Shown piece by piece: positions 43,256 through 55,028 of a stretch of DNA of 64,000 nt (positions are counted from its first letter, which is position 1; each line of letters starts with the position of its first letter). Below the pieces are notes generated by a model, which was not told where the DNA came from, did no database searches, and worked only from the letters and a program-made list of their open reading frames with translations. A program made the position numbers and the translations under genes. The DNA is from Gymnopus androsaceus JB14 (Eukaryota; Basidiomycota; Agaricomycetes; Agaricales; Omphalotaceae): positions 248,001-312,000 of the forward strand of contig ML769396.1 of the NCBI GenBank assembly GCA_009733575.1, given 5' to 3'.

Positions 43256-44768
43256 TCAAACCCTTCCAAACGTCCCCTCCAACCCCCTGATCAAGTCCTC
43301 AACCAAATCCTCCCCTTCCTCAACCCCACAGCTCAATCTCACCAACCCTCCGTAATTCCCAGTGCCTCTCTCTCTTTAGGTGGAATCGCCGCATGCGTCA
43401 TTCGCGCTGGGACTTCACATAGTGATTCTACACCTCCGAGAGACTCTGCTAGCGTGAATAGACGCAGAGAGGAAAGGAAGTCGGATGTTAGTGCAGCGAG
43501 CTCATCAGAGGTTGTCGAGGGGGTAGGAGGACGAATACGGAAGGATATCATGCCAGAGTAGGGAAAGGATGGATGTGATTCTAGGGATTCTGATGATTCG
43601 GCATTGTTGGAGAGAGTATCGATCCAACGACTAGCGTGTGGACTGAGGTTCTTCTCGGCAATCTCGTATCTTCTCTTCGCTCGCTCTACTTTGTCCTCGT
43701 TTCCATTGGAAAGTTTCGGTACGAAGCCAGGATAGATCACCTCATCTACGTAAGGGCTTCGCTCTAGCGCCTGCGCGACGAGAACGGCGTTGAGCCCATG
43801 CTGCTTCATCCGCAAATGAAGTGTTTTAGCTCCGCGTTGAGCGAGCCAGCTGTCATACGCCGACGGTACTGCGCCAATAGCGTTTTGCAAGAACCGAAGC
43901 TTCTCTGCGAGGGCGTGATTACGAGCAGGAAGGATTAGTGCGCCCATGACGACATCTGAATGGCCGTTGATGTATTTGGTGAGGGAATGTAAGACGACAT
44001 CAGCACCTAGGAGGAGCGGTGATGTGTAGAATGGAGAAGCAAATGTGTTGTCGACGAGGATGACTGGTCGGGAGGAAGGGGAATTGGAGAAGTGGGTATC
44101 GAGGATGGAGGAGAGACGAGCTATGTCAATTAATCGCAGGGTTGGGTTGGTTGGTGTCTCGATCCAGATTAGTTTAGTGTTTGGTCTGAGTGCAGTGATG
44201 AATGCTTCGAGACTTGGCTGCCTTCGGAGAGGTCTTCGAGGTCGAGGAAAGTAGTTTCCAGACCTTGGTTAGCCGTTGCGACCCGAGCCATGTATCGGAA
44301 CGTTCCACCATAAACGTCGTTGACGGAAATCATGTGGGCGTTCGGGCCAAGCGACTGGATCATCGTAGCAGTTGTAGACGATCCAGAAGCAAACGCCAGC
44401 GCAAAAGTACCTCCTGTTTCCAATGAAGCTAGTGTCTGTTCTAGCGCGTCACGATTCGGGTTTCCTGAACGAGAGTATTCGAATCCCTAGATAATATAAA
44501 TAAATAAGACCTCTAGCTTATAATATCAGAGCTAATTAATGACGCGTACCTTGTGGTTCCCGACGCCGTTCTGCTTGTAGGTTGTGCTGAGACTTATAGG
44601 AGGAATAACTGCGCCGGTTTCTGCATTGGCTTCGGAGCCTACATGAACTGCGCGCGTCCCAAAGCCATCGTGTGATTTGTGGGCAACATGAGTGCCATTA
44701 GTTCCATTGGTATGGCCGTTAGTATGACCATTGGTAGAAGTAGAGCCGTTAGCGATGGCGACAGTCAT
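43256..44768 (-). CDS. cys3: Cystathionine gamma-lyase (PLP enzyme), two frameshifts
   Basis: Cytosolic PLP-dependent enzyme that splits cystathionine to cysteine, 2-oxobutyrate and ammonia in reverse transsulfuration. ATG 44768 is followed by a His/Gly/Thr-rich head, then FGTRAVHVGSEANAETGAVI, PPISLSTTYKQ, and after one intron FEYSRSGNPNRDALE. Next are FASGSSTTATMIQSL, VNDVYGGTFRYMARV, KLIWIETPTNPTLRLIDI, LVDNTFASPFYTSPLLLGAD, the PLP-lysine motif VLHSLTKYINGHSD, and MTHAAIPPKEREALGITEG. Two single-base gaps interrupt the frame: near 44217-44222 (before SLEAFITALRPNTK) and near 43344-43349, after which the usual end LVRLSCGVEEGEDLVEDLI is in another frame. No splice sites fit. It is either an inactivated gene or sequence error. 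Closely related cystathionine gamma-synthases/beta-lyases are less likely given the motif pattern. Confidence 0.85.
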
Positions 44769-46272
44769 CTTGTTGAATGAAAATTAGCGGTAAAATTTGT
44801 AGGAAATTTCTATGCGCTAGGCGGGTCGTTGAGAGAGGTGGTAGTAGTGGTAGTGACAAAAAGGTAAGCGAAGGGGCCTTTTATAATACTGCATTGCAGG
44901 GCGGTAATGGGAGATGAGACTGAGATGACGAATCATTTCACCATCGAGCATAACTTAGATCCGCAATTTGTCATTCCGCCGACTCGATTTCAAAGCGTCT
45001 CTTCCCGAACTTTCATTCTTCGTAATCTCATTCAATGTGCCAAACCTTGAGCCTCACCTTTACCCCTAAGCCAAGATGGAAGGAACACTCCTGCTTTCTT
45101 TGGCACAAACCAGTAGCTACTTACGTGTATGCGGCACAGTCTTCCGACTCGTTTCACTTCAGAACCTCGTAGGCACGGTGACGACGATATGACTTGTGCT
45201 TTAGGATCAGAATCTCGAGTCAGTTCGGCGACGACAACTCAAGCGACAACTTATTGACGACATCTCTCCCGCTAGTCTCCCATATGTTTTTCATCTCTCT
45301 TTTGATGTATACAATCCGGAGTTTATGGAGGTAAGTTAAGAGCGCCGGGTCTACCCTCGACGCTGACGGAGATAATGTAACGGTATATAATCACCAAATA
45401 ATCACCACCATTTCAAACTGTGTTCAGCAGTCCAAGCAGTAGGCCATGGATGCCTCCGAACGGAGAAATAGTAATTAGGTGATTGTTTCCACCGAGGTTT
45501 CCACAGTTGGACATTAGAGTTTATGGACATGGTATGTACGAATATGAAGGCGTGGCAAGTGTAGTCTAAAGAATCCAGGCTCAAAAGGATCTTCAGCATA
45601 AGTAAATGGAGAATTTCGAGGTCTGGGAAGGTGGTGGTTTGAGAGCGGATCTGTTTGTCTTGCCTCAGGTGTCCCGGAGACGAAAGTGCTAGTGCCGCAC
45701 TGGGATAATCTCCGGACGATCCGACGTTTAATACTTGGACCATACCGATAAAACCTTCCTTCCAGCAGAGATAACGCTTTCGAAGCTTGAAAGCTAGGCG
45801 ATTTCATTACCCCTCTTCGAAGCTCAAGATAAGGGGGTTGTCGTGAACGATTTCTCGCCACGTAGAGCAGACCTTCGTCAGTATTCCTCGATAGTCGATT
45901 TTGGCCCTTGGGAAATCGTTTTTTTACTCGTTTTTGTCAAGTACTACTTAATTCCTTGTAGCTCTTCCCGGCATAGAAAGACCGATCTGTAAGAGAAGAA
46001 TCTGCAGTAGAGTGAACTTGAATGCTGGTGCTCTGAGCGTAGCAAGCGTTCTGTGACGGATCAGGACGGATCGGTACGGAATCGGAATCCGGATCGAGAT
46101 ACTTTCAGCTCGATCATACCTATTACTAAGCGCCCACTTTATTTTTCTCCTCAGTGACTTCCTTCATCTCTGAGAAGCTCTAAGTTTCCGTATTTTCTTA
46201 TGCGATTGCATGCATTACTAGCGTTCTCCTCATCGATCACCTATTCTGCTCCGTTCTTTACGAACCAACACG
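44769..46272. other. Intergenic, one weak gene candidate
   Basis: Between two divergent genes. A plus-strand candidate starts at ATG 45076 (MEGTLLLSLAQTSSYLRVCG) and could join, across a very short 36 nt gap with GT-AG borders, to DQNLESVRRRQLKRQLIDDI ending at a good donor (GTAAGT at 45333). No convincing last exon was found. The overlapping minus-strand frames at 45402-45861 show no motif. Confidence 0.3.
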
Positions 46273-48483
46273 ATGGCTACGACCACAAATGATTCTCCTA
46301 GAAATCCAGCAGAACTAGAATCGTCTCAGCCTTCCACAGCTCCTACACCTACACTGCCAGACTCTACAGCTCGTAGAGCTTCACCTATAATTGATTGGAT
46401 GAAGAAGTTAGCTTCCGGGATATTACTCGATATTAGAGCCAGATCACCTTACTATGCTAAGGATTGGACGGATGCTTGGAACTATCGGGTAGTACCAGCT
46501 ACTGCTCTCATCTTCTTTGCCAAGTACGTTACCTTCTTTCATTTACGATCTCACTCTGATTGCTTGTAGTGTACTTCCAGGAATTGCTTTCTCGCTAGAC
46601 CTCATAGAAACAACTCAACAATATGGTGTCGCGGAAGTCCTTCTGGCCTCGTTTATGGCCGCCTTCATATTCTCGGTCTTTGGTGCTCAGCCTCTTACCA
46701 TCGCTGGCGTTACAGGTTACTCTTTTTCTATTCTATTTGGCGTCATTCTGACCCAAAAACGAATCGGAACAGGTCCGATTACTGTGTTCAATAAGACTAT
46801 CTTCCGAATTATCCAAGGTCAACCAGATGCACCCAACTATCTTCACTTCGTTGGGTGGGTTTACCTTTGGGCTGCCATTATTCATTGGGTCACCGCTATA
46901 CTAAACTGTATGTGTGCGCTTTTCACCTATTTTTTTTGGAGAACTGATGTCATTTCCAAAGGGTGCAACTTTCTCAAATATGTGACGCTTTTTTCCTGCG
47001 ACACATTCGGCTTCTATGTTTCCTGGGTGCGCTAGCTTGGTCGTGTTTCAAATTCTTATCTTAACATCGTGTCCCTAGGTATATCTACAATACGGCGTAC
47101 AAGTCCTCACCCGGCAGCTAGATTCTTCAACTTTACCTGGTGCTTTAGTCTCCATTATTCTTGCCATCTTGATGCTTGTAGTGTGCTTTCTATTCCAAAG
47201 CCTTTCACAGAAAACGCTCTTTCATAGGCATGTTCGTCGTTTCTTAGCCGATTATGGGATGCCCATTTCTCTCGTCGCCATTTCGGGCATGGCATACTGG
47301 GGACGATTCAATTCGACCAACCCAGAAACGCTTCCCATTAGTGGTGCCTTCCAGCCTGCTAATGGAAGAGCGTGGCTTGTACCTTTCTGGGAGCTGGAAG
47401 GCAAGTGGGTAGGAATCGCCCTCCCATTTGGAATCGTGCTTTGGATTCTATTTTTCTTTGACCACAATGTGTCTGTACGTGTTTTGGGTTATCACTCTTG
47501 GATGGTGCTGATATTTATGCAGTCACTCATGGCTCAAGGTTCCGAATTTCCTCTGCGAAAACCGCCAGGTTTCCATTACGACTTCTTTCTTCTTGGTATC
47601 ACCACCTTCCTTGCCGGCTTGCTCGGGATACCCGCGCCCAATGGATTAATTCCTCAAGCTCCTATTCACACCACGTCCCTGGTGGTGATGGGTCGGCCCT
47701 CGAAGAAGGACGACGCAGAATCTCAGAGCTCGAGTTCAAAAGAGAAGATATCAAACTATACCCCTGCGCATATCGAGCAACCCATTGCTGTAGTTGAGCA
47801 ACGTGTATCTAATCTCGCCCAAGGGTCTCTATGCTTAGTATTATTATCTGGCCCTTTCCTCCATGTTCTCAGCCTCATTCCCCGCGGTCCGTGGTGTTAG
47901 CATGCATAACCATTTCATCAGCTGATATTCTCTATATGTAGGCGTTCTGGCTGGACTATTGTATGCCTCATCTTCTCCACGCGGCATTATATTCGCCTTT
48001 CGCTCACTTTTTTTTTTCTCTTCCAGCTGGTTTATGGGCGTCGACGCTCTTCAGGGAAATGGAATCACGCAAAAAATTCTATATTTCCTACGCGACAAAA
48101 AATCGACCTCAAAAGATGAACCTCTTCGACGAGTTCGCAAGTCTCGTATTATATTATTCTTAGCCATCCAAATGATTGCGTTTGGTGCAACATTTGCTAT
48201 CACACAGACTATCGGTGCGTACCTTACTCATCTAAATGGCATCGTGTCACACGACTGACCCCATTTTTCCTTTTTCAAAATAGCTGCCATTGGTTTCCCA
48301 GTTATCATAATGGCTCTCATTCCTATCCGGACCCTGGTTATTCCTCGCCTTCCATTCACCGCAGAGGAACTTGCAGTGCTAGATGGACCAACTGCTTCGC
48401 CATTTGTGAGTCCTCGTTCTCCTTGAGATGCTGTTTTCTAAGACCCTGGATAGACGATGGAAAGTGTTGGGGGCTCGTTCTAG
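46273..48483 (+). CDS. Bicarbonate/borate transporter family (SLC4, BOR1-like)
   Basis: Plasma-membrane anion transporter; the yeast relative Bor1 exports borate. The N-terminus is Thr/Pro-rich and cytosolic. The membrane domain begins with GILLDIRARSPYYAKDW and ALIFFANVLPGIAFSLDLIE. It then has FSVFGAQPLTIAGVTG/PITVFN with an intron at the slash, LVSIILAILMLVVCFLFQSL, KPPGFHYDFFLLGITTFLAG, LLGIPAPNGLIPQAPIHTTS (a family signature), a long cytosolic loop with poly-Ser, and RGVLAGL-WFMGVDALQGNGI. It ends TAAIGFPVIIMALIPIRTLV, FTAEELAVLDGPTASPFTME, with TAG at 48481-48483. About seven short introns were seen and no frame damage. Substrate (borate or bicarbonate) is inferred from the family. Confidence 0.9.
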
Positions 48484-49038
48484 ACAATTAATGACTATGT
48501 ATACTTCATTCACACAAATGACTTCCGGAACGCTCCAATGACAAGTGACTCTCGACATCTGTTGTTCGACAAGTCTACAGCTGTCGACCATGGTTTTAAA
48601 CAGGTCTACTTGAACCCGCGCCAGAATAGTGACTTTGTTACCTGCGCCTTGCACGGACAACCTAGAATCCCACCTGCCTTGGCAGCTAAGAGTTTTGCCT
48701 GACTTTGACAAAGGGGGCCCAGCTAAACCTATACTCCGTGTATTGGGTGAGTCGCTGGCCGCCGTCATTGTCAAACTGTCGCCCTATATAGTGCAATTGC
48801 AAGTTCCGGCCCCTCCTAGTCCCTCCGAATTTTCACACCGGGGCTGAGAAGTCAGTTCAATGTGGTGTACATACATGGAAAAAAAACCATATGCTGCCAG
48901 ATAATCATTGATCTACAAAGAGCCGGGTAGCAGGCTATCTGATGGTCATTGGATTTTGGTTAAAAGGGAAGGGAAAAGCTCATTTTCGGCGAGCGACTCT
49001 TTCACTCCCACTCCCATCGTAGTACGTTCAGATTAACT
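48484..49038. other. Intergenic
   Basis: Contains the 3' flank of the transporter and the promoter region of the phosphatase. A minus-strand 131-residue frame (48379-48774) overlaps the transporter end and shows no motif. Confidence 0.4.
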
Positions 49039-51214
49039 ATGGGTGACGACAATAGTACTGTTCTTGGTGCGATCTTTATTATCCGTCATGGGGATCGTCA
49101 AAGTATGTGGTCGTTGTCGTCCATTTCTTAGTCCGGTTTTATCTAACTTCCAAAACAGATTTCTACCAAAACCCGACCACCTACGTTTCCTCGACTACGC
49201 TCATCACCCCTCTAGGACTGGTAAGTTTTCTCATTGTCGAAGCGACAAACATAACGGCTGACTTGTCGTTAGCAAGAGGAAGTGATAACTGGGAACTATC
49301 TTCGTAGCGTTTACCTCAATGAATCTTCTCCCTCCTTTATCTCTGGTATCAACGCCACTATCTCAAACCCCCAACAGATAACAGGTTGGTTTCCTACGAT
49401 TAATCTCACCTGAAATCCAGACAGAGCTGACGACTTACTTTTCCTACAGTTAAGGCTGATGCCGCAGGTGAAGGAGGTGTGATTATGGTGCGCATTGAAC
49501 TTGCTCGATACGAAGGAGATTCTTTGACACCATTACAACTCCGCAGATGTCTTCACAAGCCCTTCTTCAAGGTCTGTTCCCTCCGACTCCCGACTACAAT
49601 ATTTCATTGGCCAATGGGACAAATGTCACGTCACCTTTGGGTGGATATCAGGTAAGAAGAAATTATGCACAATCAAAGGCTTCAACTGACACTTTTCTTT
49701 CAAGTTTATTGAAGGTCGGTTCACGAGCTAAAAACTCGTAACCTCCAAGTTGAAAATATTCTTTTTACAGTCGACTCAGCCGAAGCCAACAACGACATCT
49801 CGTTGGAAGGGTGGACCGATTGCGCAGTAGGTTCTAGTCGTAGTTGTATGCTTGCCAGATATCCTAACCACTTCGATACTAGCCTTTCGACACTGCTAAC
49901 ACGGAGTTTTATCAGTCGGCCATATTCAACCAGACGGAGAAGGACTGGGCTGATTTCTTCACCACTATTCCTCAATACCTGGGCAATAGCGTTAATGTCA
50001 ACCTTGAGAACATGGTGCGTCTCGTTTGCTCCAAGAACCGTTGATATTGGGATGCTTACTACTTTCTTCTGCAGTGGAATGTGAGCTCAAAAACAAGTGG
50101 ATAAATCGTCACGATCTTTAATATCATTATAACACTTAGGTCTTCGATTTCATGAATGTGAACTACGTCCACAACGCTACATTCCAAAAGGCCCTTCCTC
50201 CCACTCTGCTCGCTCAAGCTCGAACCTTGGCCGCTTTCCACGAATACAATATATTCACTTCCCCCCAATTGGATGGTATTGGAAACAGTGCGTAATCTGC
50301 TCAGTGTCTCACTGTCATATAAAGTATGAAAACCATCGATTTCAGTTGGCTTCCGCACCATGGTTCCTGGTATCATCGGAGGTCTAGCTGATATCGCGAA
50401 CAGTTCAAATCCACTCAAGATTTACTACAACGCCATCGCGTACAAAAACTTCTTCACGCTGTTCAGAATGACCAACGCGGTTGATCAGGCTCCGCAACTC
50501 ACTGGACTTGGTTAGTTAGACTTTTCATCTATCAATGACTGCTGAATACTAACACACACTCATCCAGTCAACTATGCCTCATCCATAGTCATTGAAGTTC
50601 GCCAGCCCTCTTCTGGCGGAGAGCCGGTACTGCGATTGCAGTTCAAGAACGGGACTGAGGATGATGCTCTGCACACGTTTAACTGGTTCAACACTACCGG
50701 CGATATTCCTATGTCGACTTTCACGAACTTTTTCGCAGTAAGTGTTTCTTTACCTTTATCCCTCAATGATCCCATGCTCACGAAGACTATAACAGCCAGT
50801 ATCAGTCAACACTACCGCTGACTGGTGTACCGTTTGCTCAAACACTCAAGATCGAGGGTGTGGAGCTATAGCTGCAGCTGCTTCTCAGGCAGCCATAGCA
50901 GACCGTGTACACCAGCCTATTGGCCCGGTTCGTGCTAGCTTTCTCTTACAAACTGAACTGTACTGATGACGGATGGTGTGTAGGTTGGTGCAGGCTTCCT
51001 TGGCGCAGGGTTAACCCTCTTTGTGGCTCTATGCATGCTGGGAATGTTGTACTTCCTTGGAGCCCTTACCTTGGGCAGAGGACGATCCCGCAACAGTCAA
51101 CGCAGCAGCAGCAGCAGGAGCTCGGATGTGAGTGGGATTCGCGTGTTTTATGAAATGTAACTAACCCACAACAATCGACAGTCACACCACTCTGCTGAAA
51201 AAGTCAACGCTTAA
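49039..51214 (+). CDS. Histidine phosphatase (acid phosphatase clade), membrane-anchored
   Basis: Phosphomonoesterase of the histidine phosphatase superfamily, clade 2. ATG 49039 gives MGDDNSTVLGAIFIIRHGDR, with the catalytic His and Arg in RHGDR only 16 residues from the start, so there is no classical signal peptide. About ten introns follow. Other stretches are TTLITPLGLQEEVITGNYLR, NVFDFMNVNYVHNATFQKAL and LAQARTLAAFHEYNIF. NNTAD/WCxxC-type Cys residues occur near the end (ADWCTVCSN). A single TM helix (GAGFLGAGLTLFVALCMLGM) and a basic Ser/Arg-rich cytosolic tail end at TAA 51212-51214. N-glycosylation sites (NAT, NGT, NTT) fit an outward-facing domain. Substrate unknown. Confidence 0.8.
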
Positions 51215-51327
51215 GGACATGTTCATGGCAGTGTATGATTGCTCCAGTTTATGATATTGTACAGTGCGATGAGATATGAATACATGTATGTACAAAATGT
51301 AGCTCCGTTACTTTTTTGAAACAGTGG

Positions 51328-52525
51328 TCATTCAGAGTCCTCATGAAACTCATCTGTGTAAGAACAATGTCAGACAGTGCACCATCACAGTATGTATGTA
51401 CTCACCCCCACTCCCACCCCCTTCGCTCCAGTCAGACTCTTCTTCCTCGGGATAATCGTTCGCGTACCATTCTTCCGCTATGAAGGGTATGTGTCTACGT
51501 GAAAATAACCAAAGCAAAATTCCTTACCATTAGAATCTTCATCTGCTTCATCCTCCTCCTCCGAATATGAATCAGAGTCGGAATCGCCAGATCCCAAAGG
51601 AGGTAGCCCAGAGCTGGCAATAGTTGTCAGCCAATTCGCAGAGTGTACGGAACAGAACCTACACCGTGCCAACCGCAACAGCATCCATTAGGGCTTGAGT
51701 ATACGAACCAGGCCTATGATAAAAGATATCCCAGACATAATCCGCCTCTTCAGATGTCGCGGCGGTCGTTGCGGACGTTGTCTCAACTACGAACGAACAA
51801 CGTCGGTGGCTGAACATAACACAAATCCAAGATCACCTACGTTTTAGATAATCCTGTAGCAGCTTCTCCAACGCAGGATCTATTTGTTCCTGTGCTGGAG
51901 AATTCTCAAGGATCGCGTCGTACATTTTGAAGTCGGCATTGGCTCGTTCAGCAGCGAGTTCCTTTGACGACAGAATCTGTGGGCTGTGGAATGTGGAATT
52001 TTTTGAGGTTATTACGATGCATAGACAGCCTCTCAGATGCAGCGCTTACGGGCTGGTTGGTTTCCGAAGCTGTGAATGATTTCCAGGGACAGATCGTTCG
52101 ATGATGGTATAACGACGATCATCGCTGGTTTGATGTGATTTGGGAGGGGGAGTAGCGGGAGATGCAGTGGTTGCAGTGGCAGCAGCAGGTTGTTTCGCCA
52201 ACAAAGACAGTTGATGCTATTCAGAATCTGTCAGAATGGTTGTCTTTTTGGGAGAAGGCCCAGACGTACCTGGATTGCCTTTTGTTGTTCCTCGTCTTCC
52301 CATACGCTTTCTTCGACGGTTTTTGCAAACTGGAAAACGCCAGTTTTGCCTCTAGATTTCTTTCTGCGTATCCCAGATTCCACGACTATTGAAAGAAGCT
52401 TTTTAAGCAGATATCAAAGCGCTTCAGAAAAATGGAAGCTTACCCAAAGCATCAAGGGGCTCTTCATTCCTTTTACGTTTGATACGCAAAAAGGTAAAAG
52501 GTTGCTCTGGAGTTTGAGGATTCAT
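51328..52525 (-). CDS. iwr1: IWR1-like RNA polymerase II nuclear import factor
   Basis: Binds RNA polymerase II in the cytosol and guides it into the nucleus in yeast. ATG 52525 starts MNPQTPEQPFTFLRIKRKRN, with the typical LRIKRKR-EEPLDAL opening. After an intron comes VVESGIRRKKSRGKTGVFQF and AKTVEESVWEDEEQQKAIQ. Further exons give SSKELAAERANADFKMYDAI, LEKLLQDYLK and the diagnostic DYVWDIFYHRPGS, then a very acidic tail (SGDSDSDSYSEEEDEADEDS) and DEFHEDSE with TGA at 51328. The order basic N-terminus, YVWDIFY core and acidic C-terminus matches the Iwr1/SLC7A6OS family. The reading frame is intact across about seven introns. Confidence 0.85.
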
Positions 52526-53633
52526 AGTGTGGTAATGGTGGTAGAGAGCAAGGCAACGAAGCAAGATTGCTGAGCAGACGCGTGACGCGTGAACTAATGA
52601 CGCCACAGTGACCACAGCCGCCACGCACATCCCGAGTTGATCCAGAGAACGCGATTTCTCGGCTTCGAGAGTCCTAGGGAGCATAGCTTGCTGCTTACAG
52701 ATACTGTGCGCGATACGTAAAACTAAACACTCACCTGCCGGGGAGAATGCGAATATTCTGAGATCTGAGAATCCTTTGTTGTTGATCTACAAGATCATCG
52801 GAAATGTACATTCATTCAGCAGTGCAATGTTGCGCACAGCTGACAACGGTTTCTCGTTGAGAAACCGTTGTCCTTGTGCCGGGCAGAGGCGACTCCGATG
52901 CTTGTGGTGAGAGTTTCAGCGCAATCAATACTAGTATCTGTTCGTAAGCAGGCCGAGTAAAGAACAAAGCAAAATGAGATGATAATACTAGTATCCATTG
53001 GAGTATCTTGTATAAAACCGCTGGAAAGATGTATCCAGTGTACGGATCGCCTACCCTTGTCTTCCAAGTTCAATCTTTCATTGACACTCACGTCGACTGT
53101 GACCCGTCCCATCCCAAGGCGTTCCTTTTATTAACGTTCCCGACGCCGACGAGCTTAACGAAGATGCAGGGTAGTTCAGAACTTTTGGGGGTTTTCCTTC
53201 TCGTTGTTATGATCATGATTATCATGACTCTCGCGAGAGGGATCCGCTTCTGGCGCGTGAGCTTCCGGTAGAGGAGAGAGACAATGGAACGTACGTCTAC
53301 CTTCTTTGCCAGCACTAGAAGAGCTGACCTAAGGCTTGATTTTCGAGTCGCAGCTGGTCTCGGGGATGCTCCAGTCAAATACACGTCCAGAAGCAATAAT
53401 TACCCGCTGGAAAGAATAACGATCCCTTGCCTATCATGACACGACGACACTTTACAGACACATACTTTATCGTATTGCACCTTAGATAATGATTACAGTA
53501 CTTACATTGGGACATTCTGCGACAGAGACAGTCATGATCACTAATTCTCAACTTTTATAAAAACTTACTTTATCGTATACTACACCTTTATTTAACCGTA
53601 GCCTTAATACATCCTATGGCTCGACCCTTAATC
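52526..53633. other. Intergenic, possible small gene at about 53029-53441
   Basis: A sense-like plus-strand reading (VPDADELNEDAG, then YHDSRERDPLLARELPVEER) runs to a donor GTACGT near 53289 and could splice to LGDAPVKYTSRSNNYPLERI ending at TGA 53441. A TAG interrupts the first part and no clean start exon was found. An alternative frame gives a 35-residue single-TM peptide from ATG 53164. Unresolved. Confidence 0.3.
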
Positions 53634-54748
53634 TTAATCCTCCTGCTCCCCAACTGGCTCTGCTTTACCAGGACTACCAGCCGTACGCCAAGCACCTAGA
53701 ATGAGCGAAATCACATCGTCGACGCCCTCATCCCTTCTTTACACTGGTAAAGATAGTAGGTCCGTCTCCGCGCATGAGTTTAGAATCCCTGGCCATGACT
53801 TCAAGAGAGGCACCGACGTAAGGCGCAAGGTCGGTCTGCGAACGAATTAGTCTACTACCGCAATCGGAAGAAAAAATCATACTTTGTTTATAACCAATAA
53901 ATCAGACTGCGAAATACCAGGTCCGCCTTTCCTAGGGATCTTGTCTCCGCCCTGAAACGAAAAAATTACTTGTGAAGATACCGTCCAACTCCAAGGAAGA
54001 ACTCACAGAAACGTCAATAACATAAATAATATAATCCGCCAACTCCCTCGAATAATTCGCCGCCAAATTATCGCCTCCACTCTCTACCAAAAGCAACTGG
54101 CACTCGAATTTCGCTTGTAGAGTTTCCAGCGCACCCATATTCGCACTGATGTCTTCACGAATAGCAGCATGAGGACAACCTCCGGTTTCGATTGCAAGGA
54201 TCCGGTTGACGGGAAGGGCACGGTTCTTGATTAGGAATTCTTGGTCTTCGCGGGTGAAGATGTCGTTTGTGACGGTAGCTAGTGGTAGAAACGCGATTGA
54301 TGATTAGACCTCTTGTAAGTTGAATGAACGCACCGATATTATACTCTTTCCTTAGCTTCTGGCACAATGCAAGCGTCAAGGCAGTTTTTCCTGATCCAAC
54401 AGGCCTGTTTATCAGTGCAAAATCAGCAAATTGGCTTCGCGATGAACTCGATCGGTCCAGATAAGGCTAATGTACCCTCCAATCCCAATCGTGAATCCTC
54501 TTTCTTCAAAATTCCGTGTCGAAAACTCGGGCATTTCGCGTTCAGCGTATTTTCCTGCTCGTACGACCATTATTGAACACTGTTTTCAATAGATAGAAAG
54601 GATCGGGATTACCGGCATCGTTATAATGTTCATGAGTATGACCATGGTCTCCTGGTCCGTGGGTATGCGTAGTGTCTCCAGCTGAGTGAGTATGTTCAAC
54701 AGAAGCTGAGGAAGATCCGGAAAGGTTGTTTATGAATGGAACGTTCAT
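53634..54748 (-). CDS. ureG: Urease accessory GTPase UreG, one frameshift
   Basis: SIMIBI-class GTPase that delivers nickel to urease. ATG 54748 is followed by a His-rich metal-binding head ([20 protein letters not shown], more His after it). The P-loop [20 protein letters not shown] spans an intron. Next are [78 protein letters not shown] and [20 protein letters not shown]. The C-terminal end [20 protein letters not shown] is reached only by skipping one G in a GGG run at 53732-53734; as written, the frame stops right after FTSVKKG. Everything else is canonical, so a sequencing error in the G run is the simplest reading. Confidence 0.9.
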
Positions 54749-55028
54749 TGCGATGAATGGTGATGGTGAAACGTTAGAAAAAGCTACTAATCTCCGATCT
54801 CAACCTTCTGCCTCTGATCACGATTCTGATTCCAGTACAAAAAGAAAAAATCTATTCCGTATACATACTATACGATCTATAATTAATAACAAAAAGAGCG
54901 TAGTAGATCCCTAGATAGTAAATGTGTGACTGAATGCACTGATCACGAATTGTTCCTCATGAAGTACCTTCCGAAGCATAAAAGAATACGCGATAACTGA
55001 CAAAATAAACTCCAGTTCCTACGCAAAT

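Noticed and set aside
45402..45861. Two overlapping minus-strand frames of about 113-115 residues
   Set aside because: No motif, no splice continuation, and they overlap one another in different frames.
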